Below are positions 28,493-37,210 of a stretch of DNA of 64,000 nucleotides, piece by piece. The notes beneath the pieces are model-generated. The model searched no databases. It was not told where the DNA came from and saw only the letters and a list, made by a program, of their open reading frames with translations. This DNA comes from an uncultured Flavobacteriales bacterium (lineage in GTDB: Bacteria > Bacteroidota > Bacteroidia > Flavobacteriales_D > Crocinitomicaceae). Position numbers and translations under genes: made by a program. Position 1 is the stretch's first letter. Every line of letters begins with the position of its first letter. The DNA lies in the NCBI GenBank assembly GCA_943789205.1, contig CALSTG010000002.1, forward strand, positions 124,001 through 188,000, given 5' to 3'.

Positions 28493-28522
28493 ATATTATT
28501 TTTAAAGGCAATTTAATTGACG

Positions 28523-28540
28523 AAACATTACCAATGTTTT
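28523..28540 (+). terminator. Possible weak terminator after the beta-mannosidase gene
   Basis: AAACATT (28523-28529), loop ACC, AATGTTT (28533-28539), seven base pairs followed by one more T then C. AT-rich stem and only a short T-run, so termination would be partial at best. Located 30 nt after the stop codon. Confidence 0.35.
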
Positions 28541-28569
28541 CAATGTTGTTAAAAAACAAATAAATAGCC

Positions 28570-29268
28570 ATGAAAAAAAACTTTAATTACATCCTGATTC
28601 TATTAACATTCATTTGTACTAAAACAATGAAAGCTCAAGAATCTGTTGATCAACTTGGGGCTTGGTATATGTATTTCTACAATACAACTTTTAAGGACAG
28701 TCAATGGGGAGTGCAAGGAGATCTTCAATATCGAAATTGGAATTTTGGTGGAGACTTAGAGCAACTACTAATCCGAAGCGGAATAACTTTCAAGCCAAAG
28801 AACACCCAAATCAAATTCACTTTGGGTTATGGGAATATTACTTCTGGAACTATTGGTTCGAGTGATGCAACTTCTGGAGAACACCGAATATATCAGGAAG
28901 CACTATATCCCGTGAAGTTTGGAAGTCGAATCTATACCAATCATCGTTTTCGTTACGAGCAAAGATTTGTTGAAAATCAAAACCTTCGTTCTCGTTATCG
29001 ATATAACCTATTCATTAATGTCCCCCTAAATAAAAAGACCTTAGAAAAGAAGGCCCTATACCTCGCACTATATAATGAAATATTCATTAATGGACAGAAA
29101 GAGATTGGAAACGCCAGCACCGTTGAATTATTTGACAGAAATAGAGCTTATGCAGCAATTGGTTATGTGATTAAAAATGGCATTAGAGTTCAAATAGGCG
29201 TTATGAATCAAACAACAAATAGCCAAGGTAAGAACCAACTTCAAGTAAGTCTTCATCACAAGTTTTAA
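28570..29268 (+). CDS. DUF2490 family outer-membrane-like protein
   Basis: 232 residues: signal peptide (MKKNFNYILILLTFICTKTMKAQ), then alternating amphipathic beta strands (WGVQGDLQYRNWNFGGDLEQLLIRSGITF, RIYTNHRFRYEQRFVE, RSRYRYNLFINVPLN, AYAAIGYVIKNGIRVQIGVMNQ) and a terminal strand ending in Phe (QLQVSLHHKF), as in outer-membrane beta-barrels. Fits DUF2490, small porin-like barrels of Bacteroidota of unknown function. Single gene between two AT-rich gaps. Confidence 0.85.
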   Translation: MKKNFNYILILLTFICTKTMKAQESVDQLGAWYMYFYNTTFKDSQWGVQGDLQYRNWNFGGDLEQLLIRSGITFKPKNTQIKFTLGYGNITSGTIGSSDATSGEHRIYQEALYPVKFGSRIYTNHRFRYEQRFVENQNLRSRYRYNLFINVPLNKKTLEKKALYLALYNEIFINGQKEIGNASTVELFDRNRAYAAIGYVIKNGIRVQIGVMNQTTNSQGKNQLQVSLHHKF

Positions 29269-29298
29269 TCTGGAATCATTTCGGAATACAAAAGTTTA

Positions 29299-29327
29299 TT
29301 GAGTTAAGTTACGTTTAACTATTTTTG
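29299..29327 (+). promoter_or_regulatory. Promoter upstream of the cysteine-motif secreted protein
   Basis: TTG at 29299-29301, 18-nt spacer, then TATTTTTG at 29320-29327, a full match to the Bacteroidota TTG / TAnnTTTG consensus with the right spacing. The expected start near 29334 leaves a leader of about 40 nt before the chosen ATG at 29374. Confidence 0.65.
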
Positions 29328-29373
29328 GAATGACTATTGTTTACAGTAATTGAAAACATATAAATTAAGTTGT

Positions 29374-30525
29374 ATGAAATATATAATATCTTTCCTATTG
29401 TCAATCTTGATTGCCGCTCCTTTTAATGCTCAGGAAACTATGAGAATCCAAGATGTCAATCTAGAATGGATTGATGATTATTATTTGGGAGATAGCATAC
29501 TTAAAAAAAGACTTCAAAATTTCTATAAAGATTTGAATGAGGCATCAAATCCATTTGAAACTGAAGCGCTCTTCTACGAACTTCGAGATCTTTGCGAGTC
29601 ACTTACTTATGGTATTGAACTAAATGAAGAAGATGATTTCGTGTCATACGAAAATGACATGAACGATGCCATTCAAGTTCTTGGCTCATTCAATTTACCG
29701 GGGTTTGATTTTACATGTGCAGGGGAATGCACCATGTTTTATGTTAGACCGCATTATGGACCTATTCTTGACGTTGCGTCATACACGCCAGGACTTCATG
29801 ATGATATAGCCTTGAAGATTATTACAGATACCTGGGGAGTTTTAGAGGATGAATCGCCGAGCTTTCAAATGGTTGAATGTTGTGCATGTCCAGGTTCAAA
29901 CAGACTCGGAAGCGGCGAGCAATATGCGCTATTAAGGAGAATAAACAAGTTTACGGATAATCATGATCTATTTGTAGATGAACTTGAATCGATTAAATCG
30001 ACTATGAAAAATTATATCCTTTATAATGATGGCTTCCCTATGGATGAGGCAGCTGTTATAGATGAGTTCAATCTAATTAGAAATGAACTTAGTTTTAACG
30101 AAAAAGAGTTAGACATATTAATGAAAAAAGATATTTTTCAGTCTATTACACTAAACTACTCTATTGAACAAGGTCAGTTTTATGTGAATGGTAAGCAAGT
30201 TCCGACAGGCTGTATTGCACAACTAAAAACAGAGCTAAATGGAGACAATTCGCAGGCAGTCATATATCTTGACCGGACAAGTCTTAGGGGCTGCATGAAT
30301 TCCAATATCGCATATCCTGGTGGAAATGAAGAAGCCCTGTCATATACTATAAATGACTCTCTGAGTAATGACACTTATAAAATAACAGTTTTTGAAGCTG
30401 TTAATGGTAGTCTTGGAGTTTCTGCTGACAAAATTATTGTTCAATTTGTTAAGCGTGATTACCTTCTAGAGGATGATGAGAAGATATATGTCCTCAGCTT
30501 ATCTAAAATCGGTGATTGGAAATAA
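29374..30525 (+). CDS. Hypothetical secreted protein with CCxC...LGSG motif
   Basis: 383 residues from the ATG that begins the signal peptide (MKYIISFLLSILIAAPFNAQ); the frame is open to a TTG at 29350, but that would bury the signal. Not a known family to me. The middle part (about 50-230) aligns with the protein at 32506-33327: LPGFDF, ECCACPGSNRLGSG versus DICCDCAQESALGSG, LF..EL..IKSTMKN-LY and a following EFNLI. A separate C-terminal beta-rich domain (about 245-383; GQFYVNGKQVPTGC, IYLDRTSLRGCMN) is absent from the paralogue. Cysteines suggest disulfides or metal binding in the periplasm. Confidence 0.7.
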   Translation: MKYIISFLLSILIAAPFNAQETMRIQDVNLEWIDDYYLGDSILKKRLQNFYKDLNEASNPFETEALFYELRDLCESLTYGIELNEEDDFVSYENDMNDAIQVLGSFNLPGFDFTCAGECTMFYVRPHYGPILDVASYTPGLHDDIALKIITDTWGVLEDESPSFQMVECCACPGSNRLGSGEQYALLRRINKFTDNHDLFVDELESIKSTMKNYILYNDGFPMDEAAVIDEFNLIRNELSFNEKELDILMKKDIFQSITLNYSIEQGQFYVNGKQVPTGCIAQLKTELNGDNSQAVIYLDRTSLRGCMNSNIAYPGGNEEALSYTINDSLSNDTYKITVFEAVNGSLGVSADKIIVQFVKRDYLLEDDEKIYVLSLSKIGDWK

Positions 30526-30569
30526 AAATTAAAGTTTAACTTTAACTATCTCTTCATATTTTTAATACC

Positions 30570-30590
30570 TTAGTGTTAAAATGACACTAA
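30570..30590. promoter_or_regulatory. Perfect inverted repeat upstream of the FabH-like gene
   Basis: TTAGTGT (30570-30576), spacer TAAAATG, ACACTAA (30584-30590): a 7-bp perfect inverted repeat with 7-nt spacer, 31 bases before the ATG. Could be an operator for a dimeric regulator or a weak terminator of the preceding gene; a TTATATATTA stretch follows. Confidence 0.35.
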
Positions 30591-30621
30591 TTATATATTA
30601 AAAATAAATACCCTACACTTC

Positions 30622-31686
30622 ATGCATAACATAATTTCGGGTTCAGGTAGCTATATTCCAAAAATAACTAAAACCAATGCTGACTTTATTAACGCTAGTT
30701 TTTATGATGAGAACAAAAGACCTCTGCCCTACGGCAATGATGTAATCATAGAAAAATTCAAAGCTATTACGGGGATTTCAGAGCGCCGTTACATTGGAAA
30801 TGAACTTCAGAATAGCGATATCGCAACTGAAGCTGCAAAAATTGCCATTAAGAATGCCTGTGTAGATCCTGAAACTATAGATTATATTATTCTTGCTCAA
30901 AACTTCGGTGATGTCAGTGCCACTTCAAATCAATGTGACTTTCTTCCAAGTATTGCGTCTAGGGTGAAACATAATTTAAAAATAAGTAATCCGAATTGTG
31001 TTGCTTATGATTTGATTTTTGGATGCCCTGGATGGGTTCAGGCAGTAATTCACGCCGACGCTTTTATTAAGTCAGGTTTAGCTCAGAAAATATTGGTGAT
31101 TGGTTCTGAAACATTGTCTAGAGTTGTGGACCCAAATGATCGAGACTCTATGATTTATTCTGATGGCGCTGCGGCATGTATTCTTGAGAAGTCTCCTGAT
31201 AAAACTTCTGGGATACTAAGTACTGCTGCACAAAGCCACACTATTGAAGAAGCACACTACTTGTTCTACGGTCCGTCCTACCATCCTGAAAAAAACACCA
31301 ACACTAATTACATCAAAATGCATGGTCGTAAAATATACGAGTTTGCACTTAATAATGTGCCCAAAGCAATGAAGGTGGCCTTAGATAAAAGTGATATTGC
31401 TATTCAAGATGTTACAAAAATATTGATTCATCAGGCCAATGAAAAAATGGATGAAGCCATCATTCATAGATTTTATAGACAATATGGTATCAAAGCACCG
31501 GAAGGTATTATGCCCATGAGTATCCATAAATTAGGCAATAGCTCTGTAGCAACCGTACCTACACTTTTTGATTTGATTGTAAAAGGAAAGTTAGAGGGGC
31601 ATCATATTGAATCAGGTGATGTTTTACTATTTGCGTCTGTTGGAGCAGGTATGAATATTAACGCCTTTGTTTATCGTCATTTGTAA
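30622..31686 (+). CDS. 3-oxoacyl-ACP synthase III (FabH-like)
   Basis: Thiolase-fold condensing enzyme, 354 residues. Catalytic Cys in FGCPGW (about residue 136), His in LIHQANEKMDEA (about 275) and Asn in LGNSSVATVP (about 312), the C-H-N triad of KAS III. SDGAAACILEKS and the glycine-rich ending ASVGAGMNINAFVY also fit. A sequence longer than E. coli FabH and divergent near the N-terminus (NADFINASFYDENKRPLPY) points to a specialised FabH-type enzyme, for example for a secondary lipid, rather than the main initiator. It is not an HMG-CoA synthase by motif. Flanked by unrelated secreted proteins. Confidence 0.9.
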   Translation: MHNIISGSGSYIPKITKTNADFINASFYDENKRPLPYGNDVIIEKFKAITGISERRYIGNELQNSDIATEAAKIAIKNACVDPETIDYIILAQNFGDVSATSNQCDFLPSIASRVKHNLKISNPNCVAYDLIFGCPGWVQAVIHADAFIKSGLAQKILVIGSETLSRVVDPNDRDSMIYSDGAAACILEKSPDKTSGILSTAAQSHTIEEAHYLFYGPSYHPEKNTNTNYIKMHGRKIYEFALNNVPKAMKVALDKSDIAIQDVTKILIHQANEKMDEAIIHRFYRQYGIKAPEGIMPMSIHKLGNSSVATVPTLFDLIVKGKLEGHHIESGDVLLFASVGAGMNINAFVYRHL

Positions 31687-31745
31687 CGAGTTTGAATTAT
31701 AACTACTTTGGTATGGCTATTGCATTCATTTAAAAAAAACAAAAT

Positions 31746-32489
31746 ATGAAAGGGATTTTGCTTATACCATTGCTTCTCATTAGTAATTTTTCATTATTTG
31801 CTCAGTATGAAATGGAATGTTATCATCACAACTATTTAGAAAATCAAAAGGTTTATGCATGGAAATATGATGGGGTCAAATTATATTCAAAGCCTAACAT
31901 TGAATCAACAATTCTATCCATTGTACCTCAGGGAGATCAATTGTTAATTATTGAGCTAATCGAAACTTATTCAGAAGACTTTATTTGTTTTAGTGATACT
32001 GTTTTACGCGATCCTTTAATCGTGTTCAGAAGTCCATTTATAAAAGTTAAATACGGGGAAAAAATTGGCTACGTTCTTGAACATTATTTAAATAAAATGA
32101 AGCCTTTTAATATTGAAAAATTAATTGATTCGGGTAAAGAAATTTTTCAAGAGGTTGTTGAATGGCCTGGAGATTATTCTCCAGGACAAGCAATAAGACA
32201 AGTATTTGACAACGGCATTACTTGCTACACTTATTTTGGTGGTAAAGTATCCTATGATAAATCCTATCTTATCCCTTTTATATCACAAAATAATTTTAAT
32301 CTCATCGCTCTTCAGTTATTAGGTCAATATGGCCGTAATAAAAAAGAGGGTGTGCAATTCGAAAGTGATGGGAAATCTTTTTCATGGTTCATATCAGATC
32401 CAACAGGTGAATCCCCGAGTGAAGAATTAATATCTATTGAATTAACGTCATTCGGAATGGTGTATATGAGGGAGTTCACAGGCTGTTAA
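31746..32489 (+). CDS. Hypothetical secreted protein with SH3-like domain
   Basis: 247 residues with signal peptide (MKGILLIPLLLISNFSLFAQ). Residues about 40-115 look like a bacterial SH3 domain: GVKLYSKPNIESTILSIVPQGDQLLII ... FIKVKYGEKIGYVLEHYL. The remainder (VFDNGITCYTYFGGKVSYDKSYLIPFI and a final FTGC) is not recognised. SH3 domains of this kind bind cell wall or peptides. Lies 16 nt before the second CCxC-motif protein and is probably co-transcribed. Confidence 0.65.
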   Translation: MKGILLIPLLLISNFSLFAQYEMECYHHNYLENQKVYAWKYDGVKLYSKPNIESTILSIVPQGDQLLIIELIETYSEDFICFSDTVLRDPLIVFRSPFIKVKYGEKIGYVLEHYLNKMKPFNIEKLIDSGKEIFQEVVEWPGDYSPGQAIRQVFDNGITCYTYFGGKVSYDKSYLIPFISQNNFNLIALQLLGQYGRNKKEGVQFESDGKSFSWFISDPTGESPSEELISIELTSFGMVYMREFTGC

Positions 32490-32505
32490 ATCAAACATTA
32501 AAAAA

Positions 32506-33327
32506 ATGTGCAAAGTTGGTATTGCTATAATTTTATTTTTTCAGTCGCTTATCGGGTACGGCCAGCAAAGTGATTTTTTTAATGCAGCGTTGCCGACATT
32601 GAATAAATATTTTTCTAAAGACGAAACCCTACACAAAAGAGTAAATGATTTTTATGATTCACTAGATAGCTGTCACGATACATCCACAGTAGATTGGCTA
32701 TTCGGAGAACAAGGTGAAGTTAGCGCACTTTTAGCTAATAATTTTGAACCAAATAAAATTTGGACAGAAGGATTAACCATAGAACACGTATTAATAAATC
32801 TAAATAAATTCCTTCCTGGCTTTCAGTTTAATGAAACTGACGCCGGTGATTTTCATCTTCTGGTATATCCAAATATGCAATTCATATTCGACCATGCCTC
32901 TAAGCACCTGTTAAGAGGGGAGCCTGATGAAACAAGCCTGAAGATCAAAGGGGGCTTTGATATTATCTTTGATGCTTGGAGTTCCGTTAAACATAATTAT
33001 ACTACTTATTGCTACGATATTTGCTGCGACTGCGCACAAGAAAGCGCTTTGGGTTCTGGGTTACATAGTAGGTTGCTTACTGCCATTGTTATATATTCTG
33101 CCCATTCTAATTTGTTTGCCGAAGCCTTAAAAGAAATTAAACAAGGGATTAAAAACGATGTTCTTTATACCTATGCTTTCAGCAGCCCCAAAAAGGCTAT
33201 TCTTGCAGAATTTGCCATAATAAAACCTTTACTAGGGTTAAGCGAGCAAGAAGAGCTGATTTATGAAAAAAAGGAAATGTACCTCGAGGAAACATCCGAA
33301 GAGGACCTTCACAACTATGGGCGTTAG
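32506..33327 (+). CDS. Hypothetical secreted protein, paralogue of the protein at 29374-30525
   Basis: 273 residues, signal peptide-like start (CKVGIAIILFFQSLIGYGQQ). Shares with its paralogue LPGFQFN, the DICCDCAQESALGSG motif (about 180-195), LFAEALKEIKQGIKNDVLY and LAEFAIIKPLLGLSEQEEL. Lacks the second, C-terminal domain. Not assignable to a family by reading; probably periplasmic. Convergent with the UbiA-like gene, overlapping it by 4 nt. Confidence 0.65.
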   Translation: MCKVGIAIILFFQSLIGYGQQSDFFNAALPTLNKYFSKDETLHKRVNDFYDSLDSCHDTSTVDWLFGEQGEVSALLANNFEPNKIWTEGLTIEHVLINLNKFLPGFQFNETDAGDFHLLVYPNMQFIFDHASKHLLRGEPDETSLKIKGGFDIIFDAWSSVKHNYTTYCYDICCDCAQESALGSGLHSRLLTAIVIYSAHSNLFAEALKEIKQGIKNDVLYTYAFSSPKKAILAEFAIIKPLLGLSEQEELIYEKKEMYLEETSEEDLHNYGR

Positions 33328-34232
33328 TACCAAAAAATAGATCCAATCGCCAACACAATAAGGGCCTTGTAGATATTATTGATGCGATTAAACTGTGTTG
33401 GTATTTTTGATGCACGCAAAATAAAAGTAGAAATAAAGATCGTTATAAAACTCGCACCAAAATAATAAGAAATATCTTGTGCCAAAATCTTTGGAAATAA
33501 AACAATAATCATAACCATCGAAGCAATCATAAAAGATAGTATTATGTATTTGCAGTTGCGAATCCCAAAAATGATAGGAATGCTTTTCTCCCCTACAATC
33601 AGATCTCCCTTCAAAGAAACCATTCTTTTAACCACCTCTCTTGTCAATGTCAAAGCTGCAATATAACCAACGAATAGAATTATTGTAAGATTTGTGGTCA
33701 TGTAGTAAATACTAATACTGGCAAAAGGAGAAACCGTAAGCAATGTAGCGCCTAGCTCTCCAGTGAGTGGTTTTTTACGAAGTTTGTGAGAGTAAAACCA
33801 TAAACCAAAGGAAAATAAGGAATTAAAAAGAAAAACTTTCCAACCACAACAGAGTGAGAATCCCAAACCAACAACCAGTAGAAAAAGATAGCTATTAAAA
33901 CAAAAGGATTTGCTTACAATGCGACCGAATATCGTTTGCGTCGGATGATTGATCATGTCCTTTTCAAAATCATAAAAACCATTAATGATATAACCGGCCA
34001 TAACTAAGCAGGCAACACTTAAAATGCTCATATGTAGATATATATCTGTTATTACATCAATCTTTGAAAGATAAGAATTTAACATATACATAGCACTCAG
34101 ATAGAGTGCACAAGTGAGCACAAAAACATTGTACCATCTAACCAAAGAAAACATAGCTAATGCTTTAACTATAAAACGTTCTCTTCTAGATTTAAAAGAG
34201 GGTTTTTCGGTATTAAAATCTGTGGATGACAT
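33324..34232 (-). CDS. UbiA-type prenyltransferase (geranylgeranylglycerol-phosphate geranylgeranyltransferase-like)
   Basis: Membrane enzyme of 302 residues with eight or nine hydrophobic segments. First aspartate-rich motif INGFYDFEKDMINHP (about 88-102) and second VSLKGDLIVGEKSIP (about 208-222) bind the allylic diphosphate through magnesium. Flavobacterial homologues are usually named after archaeal DGGGP synthase. Located at the end of a mevalonate-pathway operon and overlapping the kinase gene by 20 nt, it probably uses a product of that pathway; the acceptor (quinone, glycerol phosphate or other) is not evident. Confidence 0.82.
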   Translation of the reverse strand: MSSTDFNTEKPSFKSRRERFIVKALAMFSLVRWYNVFVLTCALYLSAMYMLNSYLSKIDVITDIYLHMSILSVACLVMAGYIINGFYDFEKDMINHPTQTIFGRIVSKSFCFNSYLFLLVVGLGFSLCCGWKVFLFNSLFSFGLWFYSHKLRKKPLTGELGATLLTVSPFASISIYYMTTNLTIILFVGYIAALTLTREVVKRMVSLKGDLIVGEKSIPIIFGIRNCKYIILSFMIASMVMIIVLFPKILAQDISYYFGASFITIFISTFILRASKIPTQFNRINNIYKALIVLAIGSIFWY

Positions 34233-35151
34233 TTAATGGATAGCCTTGAAGTTTAGACTTCGCTTTTTCAATGTCCTCAGTGAAACCAAGAATAAAGCCT
34301 CCACCACCAGAACCGCATAGCTTGAGATAATAAGCATTTGAATCAATGCCTTCTTGCCATAGCTTATGGTATACTTGAGGAATCATTGGTTTGAAGTGCT
34401 CCAAAAGAATTTTGGACAGACCTTTCATATTGGTCAAAAGTGGCTTCGATTTCTTATTCAGGAATGCATCGATACATGCATCGTTGTATTTCTTGAATTG
34501 CCCCTTTAGCATTTTACGGAATCCCTCTTCTTTACAACGCTCCATAAAGTGTTGTACAAGTGGTTGTGTTTTTCCCGTTGAACCAGTATTCATTAAGAAG
34601 ATCGCTCCTTTACCTGTCGAGGTATCAGGAAGACCTACAGTCCCTACTTCACTTTTTGACTTAATGAGTACAGGCAAGTTTAAATAACAAATTAAAGGGT
34701 CTAGTCCAGAGCTCTTACCATGGTAATAGGACTCTAGGGTTCCAAATATCTTTTTAAGACCAATAAATTCTTCGTTGCTCATATTCGCATCTGAGGCGAT
34801 TTTATCCTGACTGTAATTGTCATAGATTGCGGCAACAATGGCACCAGAGCTTCCTACACCAAAACCTTGTGGAATACTAGAATCAAAGTGCATGCCCTTG
34901 TTTAAGTCCTCGCGAAACTTCTTTAGGTCTAAAACACATGGTAATTTACCTTTCGCTTCGAGGTCTTCAAGGTGTAATAAGAATTTTTCTAGCTTCAGGT
35001 TAGAGTCTTTTGAGGACGCGTCAGGCGTTGCACTGAAAAGCAATTTTCCGTTGTAATCATTGTAAGGAATAGACAAGCCCATTGAATCGTGGATGATTCC
35101 ATATTCTCCGAAAAGAAGAATTTTACTATAATACAAGGATTCTTTAAGCAT
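34213..35151 (-). CDS. mvk: Mevalonate kinase (GHMP kinase family)
   Basis: Phosphorylates mevalonate to mevalonate 5-phosphate. 312 residues, start YYSKILLFGEYGIIHDSMGLSIPY, ATP loop IPQGFGVGSSGAIVAAIY (about 99-116), YHGKSSGLDPLICYLNLPV (third conserved region, with the S-G-L-D core typical of mevalonate kinase), and the C-terminal CGSGGGGFILGF motif. Overlaps diphosphomevalonate decarboxylase by 8 nt in the same operon, which supports the assignment over other GHMP kinases. Confidence 0.88.
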   Translation of the reverse strand: MLKESLYYSKILLFGEYGIIHDSMGLSIPYNDYNGKLLFSATPDASSKDSNLKLEKFLLHLEDLEAKGKLPCVLDLKKFREDLNKGMHFDSSIPQGFGVGSSGAIVAAIYDNYSQDKIASDANMSNEEFIGLKKIFGTLESYYHGKSSGLDPLICYLNLPVLIKSKSEVGTVGLPDTSTGKGAIFLMNTGSTGKTQPLVQHFMERCKEEGFRKMLKGQFKKYNDACIDAFLNKKSKPLLTNMKGLSKILLEHFKPMIPQVYHKLWQEGIDSNAYYLKLCGSGGGGFILGFTEDIEKAKSKLQGYPLNVIHRF

Positions 35152-36223
35152 AATGCTCCATTTTTAGTAGCGGCCCATTTCCAACTTCATCACAAATATA
35201 CTGCTCATTTTGACAGTAAGCAATTAATTCATCCTTGATGAAGTCCAAGGCAAGCTGTTTATATTCAGCAGGATAAAGCAAATGAACATTTGCACCTGCA
35301 TCTAAAGTAATCGTAAAAGGAATGTTGTCTGATGTACGCTTTTCCCAAACTTTGTGAATAATGTTCAAGGTATTTGGTTTAAAGAGCATAAAGTAAGGAT
35401 CAGAGGTCATCATCATCGCATGAAGCGTTAGTGCTTCCTTCTCTACTAACCGATTAAAGTCCAAAATGTTCCCAGATTTGAGGATTTTCTGTAACTCAAG
35501 CATATGATTCCTAGCTTGCTCAAATCGATTTGCAGCAAAGGGATGGTCATTCATGAGGTCATGCCCAAGGGTTGAGCTCACCTTCTTCTCTCCTTTGTCT
35601 ACCAATAATATGGTATCCTGATACGTTTTGAAAACATCGTGAACATCATCATAAGGAACCGCAAAATCATTGCTACTTCCTGTGTAATCAGCATGCGCAC
35701 CCCAGACACCCATCGGACCATATACTGAGCGACATGCACTACCCGACCCTAGCCGGCTTAAAAAAGAAGCCTTCTTGTAAAAGTCAGCATCAGAAAGTCC
35801 TGCTGCTTTGCGCTCAATACTCAGCACACACAATGCCAATGCACTAAAACCTGAGGCCGAAGAAGCGATGCCGCTACTGTGTGGAAAGGTGTTTTCAGTT
35901 TCAATTTTGAATGCATAATGATTGATATAAGGGCAATAGCTTTCTATGCGCTCGAAGAAGGTCTCAATCTTTTTCAAGAATGAAGGTTGCTCTTGACCAC
36001 CAACAAAGACTTTTACGCTGCGTTTGTCTGCTTTGGAAAAAGATAGTTTGGTTGCCGTGTAACAATTCTTGAGTGTGAAGCTAATCGAAGCGTTGGCAGG
36101 AAGCTGCACAGGTTTCTTTCCCCAATACTTCACTAGCGCTATGTTTGATGGGCTTTCCCAAGCTACGGTGCCTGATTCAGGTACGGATAAAGTTGCTTCT
36201 GTGGTATATTCTTCTTGAATCAT
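35144..36223 (-). CDS. mvaD: Diphosphomevalonate decarboxylase
   Basis: ATP-dependent decarboxylation giving isopentenyl diphosphate. Motifs: SNIALVKYWGKKPVQLPANASISFTL (the core ALVKYWGK is diagnostic), HSSGIASSASGFSALAL (ATP loop), RLGSGSACRSVYGPMGVW (the G-S-A-C-R-S segment), HAMMMTSDPYFML and TLDAGANVHLLY (catalytic Asp). 359 residues, normal. Followed by mvk with an 8-nt overlap; an 81-nt gap separates it from the GYDIA kinase upstream. Confidence 0.96.
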   Translation of the reverse strand: MIQEEYTTEATLSVPESGTVAWESPSNIALVKYWGKKPVQLPANASISFTLKNCYTATKLSFSKADKRSVKVFVGGQEQPSFLKKIETFFERIESYCPYINHYAFKIETENTFPHSSGIASSASGFSALALCVLSIERKAAGLSDADFYKKASFLSRLGSGSACRSVYGPMGVWGAHADYTGSSNDFAVPYDDVHDVFKTYQDTILLVDKGEKKVSSTLGHDLMNDHPFAANRFEQARNHMLELQKILKSGNILDFNRLVEKEALTLHAMMMTSDPYFMLFKPNTLNIIHKVWEKRTSDNIPFTITLDAGANVHLLYPAEYKQLALDFIKDELIAYCQNEQYICDEVGNGPLLKMEHYA

Positions 36224-36304
36224 TGCTTAAATGTAAGGTTTAAGAAAGGTGGGTGAAAAGGGTTGCGAAATAATTATCAACAAGGTTTTCATGAAATCTT
36301 TGCG

Positions 36305-37210
36305 CTATAGAATTAAAGACTCAAATTCGTGGATCACAGAGAATCCTTTGCCCGCGAAATACATGCGGTCTTCAGCATCTCCTGTCGCAAGGATAAAATC
36401 TCCTCCCCAAGCGCCAAGCGACTTAACAGCGCCTTTATAATCAGAGAAGTAAAGCTGCTTAGCGGTTGGATAACCCAATACTAAACTCATTATTTCTTCA
36501 TGTTTGGCAATCGCTTCATTGAAGACAACAAGCGAATTTGCATGCATCATTGCTCGGGTTAATGCCGAAATCTGCTCAACAATTGCAGCCAAGTCAATAC
36601 TAGATTTTCTGTCTTGGTATTTATTGACCTCACTACTACTCTTTTGTTTGGTGTTCAGGTACACAAAAAACAGAGAAGCGCTGAAGGCGGGTTTCCATTG
36701 TATTTGGTTGACTTCTGCCAAACCATCACTTAGTTGATAGGTGATCGCCGAATCTGTCATGCCACAAGCTACATCATAGCCACTTCCATTGCTTACCTTA
36801 AAATGCAATTGTATGGGGTCAATACCAAAACATTGTGCCACACAACACAGCAAAGTTGAGCTAGAGCCGAGTCCCCAGTTCGTTGGGAACTCCAAAGCCG
36901 TGGTCACCTCGCCTATTAGTCCATTTACCGTATCAGAAAGCCCTGCTGCAGCCAATAATATTTCTTTAAGAGTATCCGCTATTCGGTCATCAGAGCTGTC
37001 TACAACTGTTAATTCATTACCTTTAAAATGTGCTTCAAACCACGTTTCGCCTTTTATATCGAGACTTCGCCAATGTAGTATGTTATGATCGATTTCTTTG
37101 TAGTGTAAGACCTGGCCTCTCTTTGTCGGAAGCGCCAATGACAAGCTACCATCAAGAATGCTGTATTCGCCGCTTATTAAAAGCTTTCCGTTTGCCCGAA
37201 AAGTTTTCAC
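36305..37210 (-). CDS. GYDIA-type GHMP kinase (candidate phosphomevalonate kinase)
   Basis: 301 residues: ANGKLLISGEYSILDGSLSLALP start, ATP loop NWGLGSSSTLLCCVAQ (about 112-127) and the signature GSGYDVACGMTDSAI that names the family (GYDIA). These GHMP kinases occur in Bacteroidota beside HMG-CoA reductase. Mevalonate kinase and diphosphomevalonate decarboxylase are both present here and phosphomevalonate kinase is otherwise missing, so the simplest proposal is that this enzyme does that step. That is inference. Overlaps HMG-CoA reductase by 4 nt. Confidence 0.85.
   Translation of the reverse strand: MKTFRANGKLLISGEYSILDGSLSLALPTKRGQVLHYKEIDHNILHWRSLDIKGETWFEAHFKGNELTVVDSSDDRIADTLKEILLAAAGLSDTVNGLIGEVTTALEFPTNWGLGSSSTLLCCVAQCFGIDPIQLHFKVSNGSGYDVACGMTDSAITYQLSDGLAEVNQIQWKPAFSASLFFVYLNTKQKSSSEVNKYQDRKSSIDLAAIVEQISALTRAMMHANSLVVFNEAIAKHEEIMSLVLGYPTAKQLYFSDYKGAVKSLGAWGGDFILATGDAEDRMYFAGKGFSVIHEFESLIL

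Noticed and set aside
30622-31686. HMG-CoA synthase for the mevalonate pathway
   Set aside because: Active-site context FGCPGW, HQAN and GNSS with a C-H-N triad is KAS III type; HMG-CoA synthase uses Glu-Cys-His in a different context.
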